A stretch of DNA of 64,000 nucleotides from Thalassobaculum litoreum DSM 18839 (GCF_900102465.1 NZ_FNBW01000009.1:186001-250000), one strand, 5' to 3'; numbered from the stretch's first letter, positions 1 to 8,266 are shown. The notes: generated from the sequence alone by a model not told the origin. Numbers and translations are program-made.

Positions 1-753
1 GGCTCGGGCACCGACGGCTCGCGCTCCCTGCCGGCCGGCGGCTCGGCCCTGCACATGGCGATCCAGAGCGTGTCGGCGAAGGCGCGGATGCTGGCCAGCT
101 ACCTGCTGGAGGCGGCCGATTCGGATCTGGAACTGGCCGACGGCAAGTTCACCGTGGTCGGCACCGACAAGTCGATCACCCTGGGCGAGCTGGCGACGGC
201 CGCCAACGACCCGTCGAAGCTGCCCGAGGGCATCGAGCCGGGGCTGGAGGCGAAGGAGATGTACAAGCCCGCCGCCTCGACCTACCCGAACGGCACCCAT
301 GTCTGCGAGGTCGAGGTCGACCCGGATACCGGCAGGGTCAAGCTGATCCAGTTCACCGTCGTCGACGATTTCGGCGAGGTGGTGAACCCGACCCTGCTGG
401 AAGGCCAGGTCCATGGCGGCGTCGCCCAGGGCGTCGGACAGGCGCTGTACGAGCGCACGGTCTATGACGATAATGGGCAGCTCGTGACCGGGTCGCTGGT
501 GGATTACTGTCTGCCGCGCTCGGTCGATGTCCCGCCGGTGAGCTTCTCGATGAGCCCAACGCGCTGCGCCACCAACCCGCTCGGGGTGAAGGGCTGCGGC
601 GAGGCCGGGGCCATCGGCGCCCCGCCGGCGGTGATCAACGCAATCCTGGATGCCCTGGCCCCGGCCGGCGTCACCGATATCGACATGCCGGCCACGCCCG
701 ACCGTATCTGGGCGGCGCTCCAGGCGGCCCGGCCGGCGGCAGCAGCGGAGTAG
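1..753 (+). CDS. Molybdopterin-binding (large) subunit of a xanthine dehydrogenase/CO dehydrogenase-family hydroxylase, C-terminal part
   Basis: The gene enters from the left edge, so only about the last 250 residues are visible; the frame is open from base 1. The stretch GCGEAGAIGAP near the C-terminus matches the region carrying the active-site glutamate of the xanthine oxidase family, and the block GEVVNPTLLEGQVHGGVAQG is typical of the second molybdopterin-binding domain. Such proteins hydroxylate aromatic or aldehyde carbons using molybdenum-MCD cofactor and work with FeS and FAD subunits, which would lie to the left. The substrate cannot be told from this part (CoxL, aldehyde oxidase and isoquinoline oxidoreductase types look alike here). 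The stop is only five bases before the next gene, so the two may be co-transcribed. Confidence 0.9.
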   Translation, partial: GSGTDGSRSLPAGGSALHMAIQSVSAKARMLASYLLEAADSDLELADGKFTVVGTDKSITLGELATAANDPSKLPEGIEPGLEAKEMYKPAASTYPNGTHVCEVEVDPDTGRVKLIQFTVVDDFGEVVNPTLLEGQVHGGVAQGVGQALYERTVYDDNGQLVTGSLVDYCLPRSVDVPPVSFSMSPTRCATNPLGVKGCGEAGAIGAPPAVINAILDALAPAGVTDIDMPATPDRIWAALQAARPAAAAE

Positions 754-758
754 ACTTC

Positions 759-1547
759 ATGCCTTCAGTTACAGCGGTCGATCCGGAAGACCGGATCGCC
801 CTGCTCGACGCCATTGCCGTCCTCACCCGGGAGGCGGGCAAAATCATCCTGCCGTATTACCGCTCCGACACCGCCGTGATCGACAAGATGGACGGCAGCC
901 CGGTCACCGCCGCCGACCGGGCGGCCGACGCCCATATCGTGCCGGTGCTGCAGGCGCTGACCCCCGGTATCCCGGTGGTGGCCGAGGAGAGCGTGGAGGC
1001 CGGCGACATCCCCGACGTGTCCGGCGGCCGGTTCTGGCTGGTCGATCCGCTCGACGGCACGAAGGAGTTCATCAACAAGAGCACCGACTTCACGGTCAAT
1101 ATCGGCCTGATCTGGGACGGCGTGCCGGTGCTGGGCGCCCTGCACACCCCGGTCGACGGAATGGTCTGGGGTGGCGTGCTCGGCCAGGGGGCGTGGGAAG
1201 AGGCGGAGGACGGCACCCGCACGGCGATCTCGGTGCGCAAGCCGGGGCCGGACGGACTGACCATCGTCGCCAGCCGCAGCCATCGCAATCCCGAACTGGA
1301 AGCCTATATCGGGACCATGGATGTCAAGGAAAGCGTCTCGCGCGGCTCCGCGCTGAAGTTCTGCCTCGTCGCCCGCGGCGATGCCGATCTCTACCCCCGC
1401 ACCGGCCCGACCATGGAGTGGGACACGGCCGCCGGCCATGCGGTCCTGCTGGCCGCCGGCGGATCGATGACCAAATTCGACGGAACGCCCTTCGACTACG
1501 GCAAGCCGGCGTTCCGCAACGGGCACTTCATCGCCCGGGGCGGGTGA
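759..1547 (+). CDS. cysQ: 3'(2'),5'-bisphosphate nucleotidase, CysQ-like inositol monophosphatase family
   Basis: The 262-residue length is typical of the family. Visible motifs are the metal-binding AEES, the signature DPLDGTKEFI and the C-terminal GPTMEWDTAAGHAV; the tryptophan-aspartate pair and the KEFI extension favour CysQ over plain inositol monophosphatase. The enzyme would hydrolyse 3'-phosphoadenosine 5'-phosphate (PAP) to AMP with Mg2+, recycling the by-product of sulfate assimilation and of sulfotransferases. A PAPS-type sulfotransferase starts 1.7 kb downstream on the same strand and would generate PAP, but this proximity is suggestive only. Histidinol-phosphatase of the same fold is the main alternative. 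Confidence 0.85.
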   Translation: MPSVTAVDPEDRIALLDAIAVLTREAGKIILPYYRSDTAVIDKMDGSPVTAADRAADAHIVPVLQALTPGIPVVAEESVEAGDIPDVSGGRFWLVDPLDGTKEFINKSTDFTVNIGLIWDGVPVLGALHTPVDGMVWGGVLGQGAWEEAEDGTRTAISVRKPGPDGLTIVASRSHRNPELEAYIGTMDVKESVSRGSALKFCLVARGDADLYPRTGPTMEWDTAAGHAVLLAAGGSMTKFDGTPFDYGKPAFRNGHFIARGG

Positions 1548-1550
1548 GAC

Positions 1551-1946
1551 ATGCGGCGAATGGCCGTTACAGCATTCTCCCTGATCGCGCTGACCACGGC
1601 GGGAGCACAGGCAGAAGCACAGACTTCCGAAACGCGGGCACCGCGCCACCCGATCTCCGAGGGTAAGCCGATCCGCGAGGTGGTCCCGCCGAAGCCGGCG
1701 GCGCAGCAGCCCCAACAGCAGCCGTCGGCCTCCAATCCGGTCGCGCCGACGGAGCCGGTGGAACGCAGTACCCGTCAGCCGACGCGGCCGGAGCGGATCC
1801 AGCCGAACCCACCTCCCGAACCTTCCAAGCCGATCGAGTCGAAACGTCAGGAGATCCGGAAGGCCGAGCCCCCGGCGCCGATCGGCACGATCGACCCGCG
1901 CCCCGGCACGATCAAAACCCATCCGGGCACAATCGAGACGAGATAG
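1551..1946 (+). CDS. Small secreted proline-rich protein of unknown function
   Basis: This 131-residue protein starts with a short basic segment and a hydrophobic stretch ending near AQA, which looks like a Sec signal peptide of about 22 residues. The rest is low complexity, rich in Pro, Glu, Arg and Gln, with runs such as QQPQQQP and a C-terminal near-repeat GTIDPRPGTIKTHPGTIETR. No domain is recognised and the mature part is probably disordered. The ATG is three bases after the cysQ stop, so it is probably translated from the same mRNA. The fixed GTI spacing at the end is the only repeat seen. Confidence 0.55.
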   Translation: MRRMAVTAFSLIALTTAGAQAEAQTSETRAPRHPISEGKPIREVVPPKPAAQQPQQQPSASNPVAPTEPVERSTRQPTRPERIQPNPPPEPSKPIESKRQEIRKAEPPAPIGTIDPRPGTIKTHPGTIETR

Positions 1947-1994
1947 TTTACACTCGCCTCCCCGCCCGTACGGGCTCCACCAACGTGCCTGGGT

Positions 1995-3206
1995 TTGGCG
2001 ACTGTGACTCGAATTGTTCCCCCTCCGTCCGGCCTTGCCATACCGACGGCCTACCGCGATGGATACGACCGCGCGGCCCTGATCGACCGGGACCTTGCCG
2101 ACCGTTACGTGGCTGCCACCCGGATCGGCGACCCGCAGGCAGACGCGGTGATGGCAGAACTGGTGCGCCACGATGCCGCCGTCTCCCAACCCTGGATCAC
2201 CAAGGGGATCGAGTCCGGTCCGTCGGCAATCCCCGACGCGCCCGAGGTGGTGCGGGCCTTCTTCGCCGACATCGACGCTCCCCCGCCCTGGGTCGAGCCC
2301 GCGCGGTTCCTGCCGGGTTGCCGGGCCTTCCACCGAAACTCCGAAATGTTCATCGGCGCCTTCGTCGCCGCCGTGCTGATCGAGGGTTTCTCCACCCTGA
2401 TCAGCCAGTCGTTCAACATCACCGGCCGCATCGTCGACCAGGGGGTGCGCCGACTGAAGCAGAACAACCGCCAGCTCGTGGAGATCTTCCTGCCGGGCGG
2501 GCTCGACCGGGACGGCGACGGATGGAAGCTGTCGGTGCGCGTCCGCCTGGTCCATGCCCGCATCCGCCAGCTTCTGAAAACAGCGCCCGAATGGGACGAG
2601 GAGGCTTGGGGCACCCCGCTGAGCGCGGCGCATATGGGCTTCGCCACCGCGGCCTTTTCCGGCCTTCTGCTCAAGCGTGCCGCCATGCTGGGGGTGACCC
2701 TGTCCGACGAGGAGCGCGACTCCTTCATGCAGGTGTGGCGCTATGCCGGCCATCTGATGGGCGTCCCGGACGATCTGCTGTTCACGTCGGAGGAAGACGC
2801 CTTGCGCCTGCACCGGATCGGCGCCCTGTGCGAGCCGCCGCCGACGCTGGAATCCATCATCCTGGCCAATGGGCTGATCAACTCGGCCCCGATCGTCGCC
2901 GGCTTCACCGAGCCCCGCGCCCGCCGCGCCCTGGCCCGCAAGATCTACCGGATTTCGCGGGCGATGATCGGAGACCAGCTCGCCGATCAGCTCCACTACC
3001 CGGCGATGAACACGGTCGGGACTCTGTCCCTGCTCCGGATGAAGAACGGCGCTGAGCGGGTGCTGTTCCGGCTCGCCCCGGCCCTGGGCGCCCGCCGGCG
3101 GGCGAGCCAGTTCCAGACCATGCTGACCGTCTCCCTGTATGGCGAGCAGGGTGCGAGCTATCGTCTGCCCGAGCACGCCCATGCGGAGAAGGACGGTCAC
3201 CTGTGA
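1995..3206 (+). CDS. DUF2236 (MpaB/latex-clearing-protein type) oxygenase-like protein
   Basis: The protein is about 400 residues with the all-helical DUF2236 pattern. The block SVRVRLVHARIR (about residues 180-191) fits the family's haem-ligand helix: H187 with R184 three residues before it, and R153 34 residues upstream, a spacing that by eye matches the histidine and arginines described for Lcp rubber oxygenase. Family members with known activity are haem-b enzymes that cleave polyisoprenoid double bonds (Lcp) or the mycophenolic acid precursor side chain (MpaB). It is the first gene of a six-gene overlapping run that ends in squalene synthesis, so an isoprenoid substrate is a reasonable inference. 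The start is uncertain: TTG 1995 or GTG 2004, with no clear ribosome-binding site. It overlaps the next gene by four bases. Confidence 0.75.
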   Translation: MATVTRIVPPPSGLAIPTAYRDGYDRAALIDRDLADRYVAATRIGDPQADAVMAELVRHDAAVSQPWITKGIESGPSAIPDAPEVVRAFFADIDAPPPWVEPARFLPGCRAFHRNSEMFIGAFVAAVLIEGFSTLISQSFNITGRIVDQGVRRLKQNNRQLVEIFLPGGLDRDGDGWKLSVRVRLVHARIRQLLKTAPEWDEEAWGTPLSAAHMGFATAAFSGLLLKRAAMLGVTLSDEERDSFMQVWRYAGHLMGVPDDLLFTSEEDALRLHRIGALCEPPPTLESIILANGLINSAPIVAGFTEPRARRALARKIYRISRAMIGDQLADQLHYPAMNTVGTLSLLRMKNGAERVLFRLAPALGARRRASQFQTMLTVSLYGEQGASYRLPEHAHAEKDGHL

Positions 3207-4255
3207 TCGGAAGCCCCCCCACCGAATTTTCGATCCCCCCGGTTCTGATCCTGAGCACGGGCCGATGCGGCTCCACCATGGTCTCGGACCTGCTGAACCG
3301 GCATCCGGATGTCCTCAGCCTGTCGGAGTTCTTCGTTCCGCTCGGCCCGGAGGCCTTCAGCCTGCGCCGGCCGGACGGCGACCGCATGTGGCGCCTGCTG
3401 ACCACCCAGAGCCCCGGCCTGCATGCCATGCTGAAGCAGGGACATGTGGTCGACGAAGCCCTGTATCCCTACGACGACCCCGCCGCGCGCTACCGGGCCG
3501 CGGACATGCCCCCGATCATCGCGGTCACCCTGCCGCACCTGACCGACACGCCGGAGGCTCTTCTCGACGCGCTCGAACCCCGGGTGCGGGCCCGGCCGCG
3601 CATGCCGCTGGCCGACCACTACCGGGCACTGTTCGGCGATCTGGCGACCATCCTCGACCGTAAGGTCTGGGTCGAGCGCTCCGGCGGTACCCTGATGCAT
3701 GCCGCCAAGCTGCTGCGGATGTTTCCCGAAGCCCGCGTCATCCACGTCTATCGGGATGGGCGGGACACGGCGATGTCGATGAGCCAGCACCATAATTTCC
3801 GGGTGCTGCTGGGCGCCATCAAGCGATGCCGCCGCCTCGGCATCGACCCGCAGCGCGCCTTCCGCGCCGACACGGGAAGCCCGCTGGATCCGCTGATCCA
3901 ACGGATCGTGTTCTCGCTGCTCGACATCGACAAGACCGCCGCCCTCCCGACCCTGGAGGATTTCGGCCGGTTCTGGAGCGACCTCATCCTGGTCGGGCTG
4001 GAGAGCGTCGCCAAGCTCCCACCCGACCGGCTGCTGAACGTCCGCTTCGAGGACGTCCAGGCCGCCCCGCGGGAAAAGCTGGAAGAGCTCATCCGCTTCA
4101 TCGACCCGTCGCTGGAGAATGCCGCCTGGCTCGACGAAGCGGCGGCGATCCCGCGACCGGCGCGCTCCAAGTTCGGGACCCTGCCCGACGACGCGCGGGC
4201 GGCCCTCACCCGCGCCTGCGCGCCCGGTCTCGAACGCCTGGGTTACCCGCTATGA
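3203..4255 (+). CDS. Sulfotransferase family protein
   Basis: This 350-residue protein carries a 5'-phosphosulfate-binding loop, LSTGRCGST (residues 17-25), and a 3'-phosphate-binding segment, HVYRDGRDTAMS, both in the positions expected for PAPS-dependent sulfotransferases. The family moves sulfate from PAPS to a hydroxyl or amine; bacterial members act on lipids, glycans or peptides. The GTG start at 3203 overlaps the preceding stop (GTGA), and its own stop overlaps the next ATG, so translation is coupled to both neighbours. No signal peptide or membrane helix is visible, so it should be cytosolic. The acceptor is unknown; a terpenoid or lipid alcohol produced by the same operon is an inference. 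Confidence 0.85.
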   Translation: MIGSPPTEFSIPPVLILSTGRCGSTMVSDLLNRHPDVLSLSEFFVPLGPEAFSLRRPDGDRMWRLLTTQSPGLHAMLKQGHVVDEALYPYDDPAARYRAADMPPIIAVTLPHLTDTPEALLDALEPRVRARPRMPLADHYRALFGDLATILDRKVWVERSGGTLMHAAKLLRMFPEARVIHVYRDGRDTAMSMSQHHNFRVLLGAIKRCRRLGIDPQRAFRADTGSPLDPLIQRIVFSLLDIDKTAALPTLEDFGRFWSDLILVGLESVAKLPPDRLLNVRFEDVQAAPREKLEELIRFIDPSLENAAWLDEAAAIPRPARSKFGTLPDDARAALTRACAPGLERLGYPL

Positions 4256-5247
4256 ATCGGCCGACCTCCTGTCCGGCGGACCCGGCCCAGCGGGACGAAT
4301 TGCTGGCGATCTGCGAACGCACGTTCCAGCGACCCGAAGCCGACGGCACCTTACCGCGCCAGTTCCACCGGAAGACCCATGCCTGCCTGCACGCGGTCCT
4401 GACGATCGATCCGCCGGACGACCCGGCTGTCCGCCACGGCCTGTTCGCCCGGCCCGGCCGCTACGACACCCTGGTCCGGTTCTCAAATTCCTTCTTTGCA
4501 GAGGACGACCATCCGGACGCCCGCGGCCTGGCGCTCAAGGTGACGGGTGTCGACGGGGCGGTGTGCGACGGCGCGCCGCCGGGTCAGCAGGACTTCGTGC
4601 TGATGAACGCAGAAACCGGGCCGGCCCGGAACGCGGACGAGGCGATGGCGCTGTTTCGCGCCTTGGACGGTCTGCGCCGCGCCACGATCTCCGCGGTCGC
4701 CGCCCCGCGCTACCTGTTCCCGAGCCTTCTGCCCTGGCGCGCACGCTGGCGCTATCTCCTCTTTCTCTGCGAGTCCGGGCTGCAGCATCTGCGCGGCTTC
4801 GATCTGGCGCAGTTGGCCTATGGCAGCGTCACGCCCTACCGGCTGGGCGACGGCGCGACGAAGTTCACGCTCGTCCCCGACGCAGATGCCAAGGCCCGGC
4901 GCCCGGCCAAAGGCAAATCCCTCGCCGGCAGGCTGCAGGCTGCCCTCGACAGCGGACCGATCCGCTTCGACTTCCGCCTCCAGCCCCGCGTGCTGGACAG
5001 CGACCCGATGGAGGATGTGCGCCGGGCCTGGCGCAGTCCGACGGTGACGGTCGGCAGCCTTGAGATCCCACCCCAGGACGTCGCCGCGACCGTCGCTCTC
5101 GGCGACCGCCTGACCTTCAGCCCGTGGAACTGCCTCGCCGCCCATGAGCCGCTGGGCTCGATCAACGCGCTGCGCCGCGCGGCCTATGCCGCCTCCGCCG
5201 CCAACCGGGGGGCGCAGGCCAAAGCCCCCCTGGACGGCGGGTCATGA
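4252..5247 (+). CDS. Catalase-fold haem protein (catalase family, small form)
   Basis: The true start is taken as ATG 4252, which overlaps the preceding stop (ATGA) and gives 331 residues. The segment LVRFSN (about 74-79) followed by DARGLALKV (89-97) matches the conserved catalase core RFS...D.RGFA.K, and RLTFSPWNCLAAHEPLGSIN near the C-terminus is typical of the small catalase-like family rather than true catalases. H44 and H47 are candidates for the distal histidine. At about 330 residues it lacks the wrapping and C-terminal domains of classical catalases. Relatives include fatty-acid hydroperoxide-using enzymes such as allene oxide synthase. Placement between a DUF2236 oxygenase and squalene genes suggests processing of a lipid or isoprenoid peroxide, which is inference. 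Confidence 0.75.
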   Translation: MNRPTSCPADPAQRDELLAICERTFQRPEADGTLPRQFHRKTHACLHAVLTIDPPDDPAVRHGLFARPGRYDTLVRFSNSFFAEDDHPDARGLALKVTGVDGAVCDGAPPGQQDFVLMNAETGPARNADEAMALFRALDGLRRATISAVAAPRYLFPSLLPWRARWRYLLFLCESGLQHLRGFDLAQLAYGSVTPYRLGDGATKFTLVPDADAKARRPAKGKSLAGRLQAALDSGPIRFDFRLQPRVLDSDPMEDVRRAWRSPTVTVGSLEIPPQDVAATVALGDRLTFSPWNCLAAHEPLGSINALRRAAYAASAANRGAQAKAPLDGGS

Positions 5248-6125
5248 GAGCGCCACGGACCTCCCGCACCGCCGATGAGGAGAATTTTCCGGTCGGCTCC
5301 CTGCTCATCGCGCGCAGGCTCAGACCGTCGGTCGCCGCCTTCTACGCGGCCGCCCGGGCCGCCGACGACATCGCCGACGATCCGACGCTGGACGCTGCCG
5401 AGAAACTGAAGCGCCTCGACCGGTTCGAAGCGGCCCTTACGGGCGGTCTCGACGCTGGCGCGCTGGATGCCGTCGATCTCGGCCCGGCGACCCGCGCCCG
5501 CGCATGCCTGGACAGCGCGGGTGTCGGCCATCTGCGGCGGCTTCTCACGGCGTTCCGGCACGACGCGGTGCAGCCGCGCTGCGCCGATTGGGAGGCGCTG
5601 ACTGCCTATTGCTCGGATTCCGCCAATCCCGTCGGCCGCTTCCTGCTCGACCTGCATGGCGAGGCTGCCGCCGACTATCCAGCATCCGACGCGCTGTGCA
5701 CGGCGCTGCAGGTCCTCAACCACCTGCAGGATTGCGGCGACGACTACCGGATCCTCGACCGTATCTATCTGCCGGCGGACTGGCTGGCGTGCGACGGAGC
5801 CGCCGAGGCGGAGCTCGCGGGACCGGGAGCGACTCCGGGACTGCGCCGGGTGATCGATCGCTGTCTCGCCGAGGTCGACCGGCTGCTGGCGACGGCGGCC
5901 CCCCTGCCCCTGCGGCTGCGCTCGACCCGCCTGGCACTGGAATCCGCCGCCATCCTGGCGCTGGCCGAGGCCCTGGCAAAGCGGCTCAAGCGCCACGATC
6001 CCCTGGCCCGACGGGTCCAACTCTCCCGCCCGGCGATGCTGGCCGTGGGCACCGGCGCGGCGATGACATGCCTGTGGCGGCGGCTGCGCGCAGCGAACCG
6101 CCACACCCGACGGCATCCGGCATGA
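5244..6125 (+). CDS. hpnC: Squalene synthase HpnC (hydroxysqualene-forming)
   Basis: This 293-residue prenyl-transferring enzyme of the trans-isoprenyl diphosphate synthase head-to-head class shows the first aspartate motif DDIADD (41-46) and the second NHLQDCGDDY (159-168). The N-terminal segment DEENFPVGS, and the gene order before hpnD and hpnE, identify HpnC. In the three-enzyme bacterial route HpnD makes presqualene diphosphate from two farnesyl diphosphates, HpnC converts it to hydroxysqualene, and HpnE reduces this to squalene. The ATG overlaps the preceding stop by four bases, and its stop overlaps the hpnD start, so all are translationally coupled. Confidence 0.92.
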   Translation: MRAPRTSRTADEENFPVGSLLIARRLRPSVAAFYAAARAADDIADDPTLDAAEKLKRLDRFEAALTGGLDAGALDAVDLGPATRARACLDSAGVGHLRRLLTAFRHDAVQPRCADWEALTAYCSDSANPVGRFLLDLHGEAAADYPASDALCTALQVLNHLQDCGDDYRILDRIYLPADWLACDGAAEAELAGPGATPGLRRVIDRCLAEVDRLLATAAPLPLRLRSTRLALESAAILALAEALAKRLKRHDPLARRVQLSRPAMLAVGTGAAMTCLWRRLRAANRHTRRHPA

Positions 6126-6979
6126 GCGCGGCGGCACTGGAAGACCCGGCGGCCGTGGCCGAGGCCAGGGCGGTGGTGCGCGCCTCGGGCACATCGTTCC
6201 GCTGGGGCATGCGCATCCTGCCGCCCGACCGGCGGCGCGCCATGTACGCGGTCTACGCCTTCTGCCGGATCATCGACGACATCGCCGACGAACCGGGCGA
6301 CCTCGCCCTGCGGCAGGAACGGCTGGACGCCTGGCGCGGCGAGATCGCCCGGATCTATGACGGCGGGACGCTGCACGAACCGATCGCCCGCGCCCTGCTG
6401 CCGGCCGTACAGCGCTACCGGCTACCGCGGGCCGAGTTCGAGGCGCTGATCGACGGCATGGAGACCGATCTCCAGGGCCGCAACGTCGCCCCGAGCATGA
6501 CCGAGCTGGAGCTGTACTGCCGCCGGGTCGCCGGTGCCGTCGGGCTGCTCTCCATGCGCTGCTTCGGCGCGCACCAGCCGGAGGCCGACGACGCCGCCAT
6601 CGCCCTCGGCGAGGCGATGCAGCTGACCAATATCCTGCGCGACCTGGGGGAGGACGCCGCCGACGGCCGCCTCTATCTGCCGCGCGATCTGCTGGAGCGT
6701 CACGGCATCGCCGCCCGCGACCCGGACGCGGTGATCGACGACCCGCGCGTCGCCGCGGTCTGCCGCGACCTCGCGGCGCGCGCCCGCCGACGCTACGGCG
6801 AGGCCCGCGCGCTGATCGACCAATGCGACCGGCACGCCATGCGCTCGGCCGTGGTGATGATGGTCGGCTACGAAGCCCTGCTCGATCGGATGGAAGCCGG
6901 CGGCTGGCGGGAGCCGCGCCGACGCGTGTCGCTCTCGCCCTGGCGCCGGCTCCTGCTGCTGCGCCATCTGTGCCGGTGA
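6122..6979 (+). CDS. hpnD: Presqualene diphosphate synthase HpnD
   Basis: ATG 6122 overlaps the hpnC stop and gives 285 residues, the usual HpnD length. It has the first aspartate-rich motif DDIADE (52-57) in a YAFCRIIDDIADE context, the segment DGMETDL, and the second motif NILRDLGEDAADGRLYLP (170-187), all characteristic of HpnD. It condenses two farnesyl diphosphates head-to-head to presqualene diphosphate on the cytoplasmic side of the membrane. The end of the protein is basic and leucine-rich (WRRLLLLRHL), consistent with membrane contact. Its stop overlaps the hpnE start. Confidence 0.93.
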   Translation: MSAAALEDPAAVAEARAVVRASGTSFRWGMRILPPDRRRAMYAVYAFCRIIDDIADEPGDLALRQERLDAWRGEIARIYDGGTLHEPIARALLPAVQRYRLPRAEFEALIDGMETDLQGRNVAPSMTELELYCRRVAGAVGLLSMRCFGAHQPEADDAAIALGEAMQLTNILRDLGEDAADGRLYLPRDLLERHGIAARDPDAVIDDPRVAAVCRDLAARARRRYGEARALIDQCDRHAMRSAVVMMVGYEALLDRMEAGGWREPRRRVSLSPWRRLLLLRHLCR

Positions 6980-8232
6980 GCGGCGGGACGGTCCATGTGG
7001 TCGGCGCCGGGTTGGCGGGCCTGGCCGCCGCCCTGTCGCTGAGCGCCGCCGGACGGACGGTCGCGCTCCACGAGGCCGCCGGGCATGCCGGCGGGCGATG
7101 CCGGTCCTACATCGACACCCGGCTCGGCTGCCGGATCGACAACGGCAACCACCTGCTGCTGTCGGCCAACCGGAGTGCGCTAGCCTATCTGGCCGAGACC
7201 GGGGCGAGCGGCTCGCTGCGCGCCGGCGACGCCGCCTTCTCGTTCCACGACATCGCCGACGGCCGCCAATGGACCGTGCGGCCCGGTGAAGGCGGGGTCT
7301 GGCGGCGGCTCACCGCGCCGCTGCGTCAGGTGCCCGGCGCCGGGGCGGCCGACGCCCTTGGCCTGCTCCGGCTGGCGGTCGCCGGTCGCCGCAGCACGGT
7401 GATGCAGGCGCTGGGTCCGGGCGCGCTGATGGAACGGTTCTGGCGTCCGCTGACCGTCGCCGTGCTCAACGCCGAGCCGGAGGTCGCCTCGGCCCGCCTG
7501 CTGCGCGGGGTGATCCGCGAGGTGCTGCGCACCGGCGAGGCGGTCCCGCTGACGGCGCGCGAGGGCCTGAGCGAGAGCTTCGTCGATCCGGCCCTTGCCG
7601 TTCTGGCGGAGCGCGGCGTGGGCATCGGCTTCGGCCGCCGGCTGCGCGGCGTCGATACCGCGAACGACCGCGCCACCGCCCTGCGGTTCGCTGAGGAGAC
7701 CGTGGCGCTGGCGCCGGGCGACGCCCTGGTGCTGACGGTCCCCGCCCCGATCGCCGCCGGTCTGCTGCCGGGCCTCGCGGTCCCGGACGGGTCCAGCGCG
7801 ATCGTGAACGCCCATTTCCGGCTCGACGCCCCCGCCCACCTGCCCGGCCGGGCGGATCTGATCGGGTTGACCGGCGGCACGGCCCAGTGGCTGTTCCGGC
7901 GCGGCGAGATCGCCAGCGTCACGGTCAGCGCCGCCGATGCCCTGCTCGACCGTCCGAGCGAGGATCTGGCGGCGATCCTCTGGCGGGATATCGCGCCGGT
8001 ACTGGGACTTGCGGGCCAGGCCCAGCCGCCCGCCCGCATCGTCAAGGAGAGGCGCGCCACCTTCCGGCAGGACCCGGCCTCCCTCGCCCGGCGCCCTCCC
8101 GCCCGCACGGCCTGGCGCAACCTGGCGCTCGCCGGCGACTGGACCGACACCGGCCTGCCGGCGACCATCGAGGGCGCGATCCGCTCGGGCCGGGATGCGG
8201 CGTCCCTGGTGATTTCCGGGACAGGTAGATAA
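6976..8232 (+). CDS. hpnE: Hydroxysqualene dehydroxylase HpnE (FAD-dependent)
   Basis: A dinucleotide-binding motif, GAGLAGLAAALSLSAAG, begins within ten residues of the start, followed by HEAAGHAGGRCRS, the FAD-binding pattern of the amine oxidase/phytoene desaturase fold. The C-terminal block LALAGDWTDTGLPATIEGAI closes the FAD site. GTG 6976 is chosen because it overlaps the hpnD stop (GTGA); GTG 6970, two codons earlier, is possible. Length is 418 residues. With HpnC and HpnD it completes farnesyl diphosphate to squalene. No squalene-hopene cyclase lies in the window. The last codons lie within a tandem 20-bp duplication. Confidence 0.92.
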   Translation: MSGGTVHVVGAGLAGLAAALSLSAAGRTVALHEAAGHAGGRCRSYIDTRLGCRIDNGNHLLLSANRSALAYLAETGASGSLRAGDAAFSFHDIADGRQWTVRPGEGGVWRRLTAPLRQVPGAGAADALGLLRLAVAGRRSTVMQALGPGALMERFWRPLTVAVLNAEPEVASARLLRGVIREVLRTGEAVPLTAREGLSESFVDPALAVLAERGVGIGFGRRLRGVDTANDRATALRFAEETVALAPGDALVLTVPAPIAAGLLPGLAVPDGSSAIVNAHFRLDAPAHLPGRADLIGLTGGTAQWLFRRGEIASVTVSAADALLDRPSEDLAAILWRDIAPVLGLAGQAQPPARIVKERRATFRQDPASLARRPPARTAWRNLALAGDWTDTGLPATIEGAIRSGRDAASLVISGTGR

Positions 8233-8257
8233 TCGTTGGGACAGGCAGATAATCGTT
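8218..8257 (+). repeat. Tandem 20-bp direct duplication across the hpnE stop
   Basis: Two adjacent 20-base copies, 8218-8237 and 8238-8257, read GGGACAGGYAGATAATCGTT and differ only at the Y (T in the first copy, C in the second). The first copy contains the hpnE stop codon TAA. The second copy would supply the same ending if the first were lost. Confidence 0.9.
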
Positions 8258-8266
8258 CTCTGCACT

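Noticed and set aside
765-3200. 811-codon open frame on the - strand
   Set aside because: It is antisense to CysQ and DUF2236, with Arg/Gly-rich composition and no domain; a shadow of GC-rich coding.
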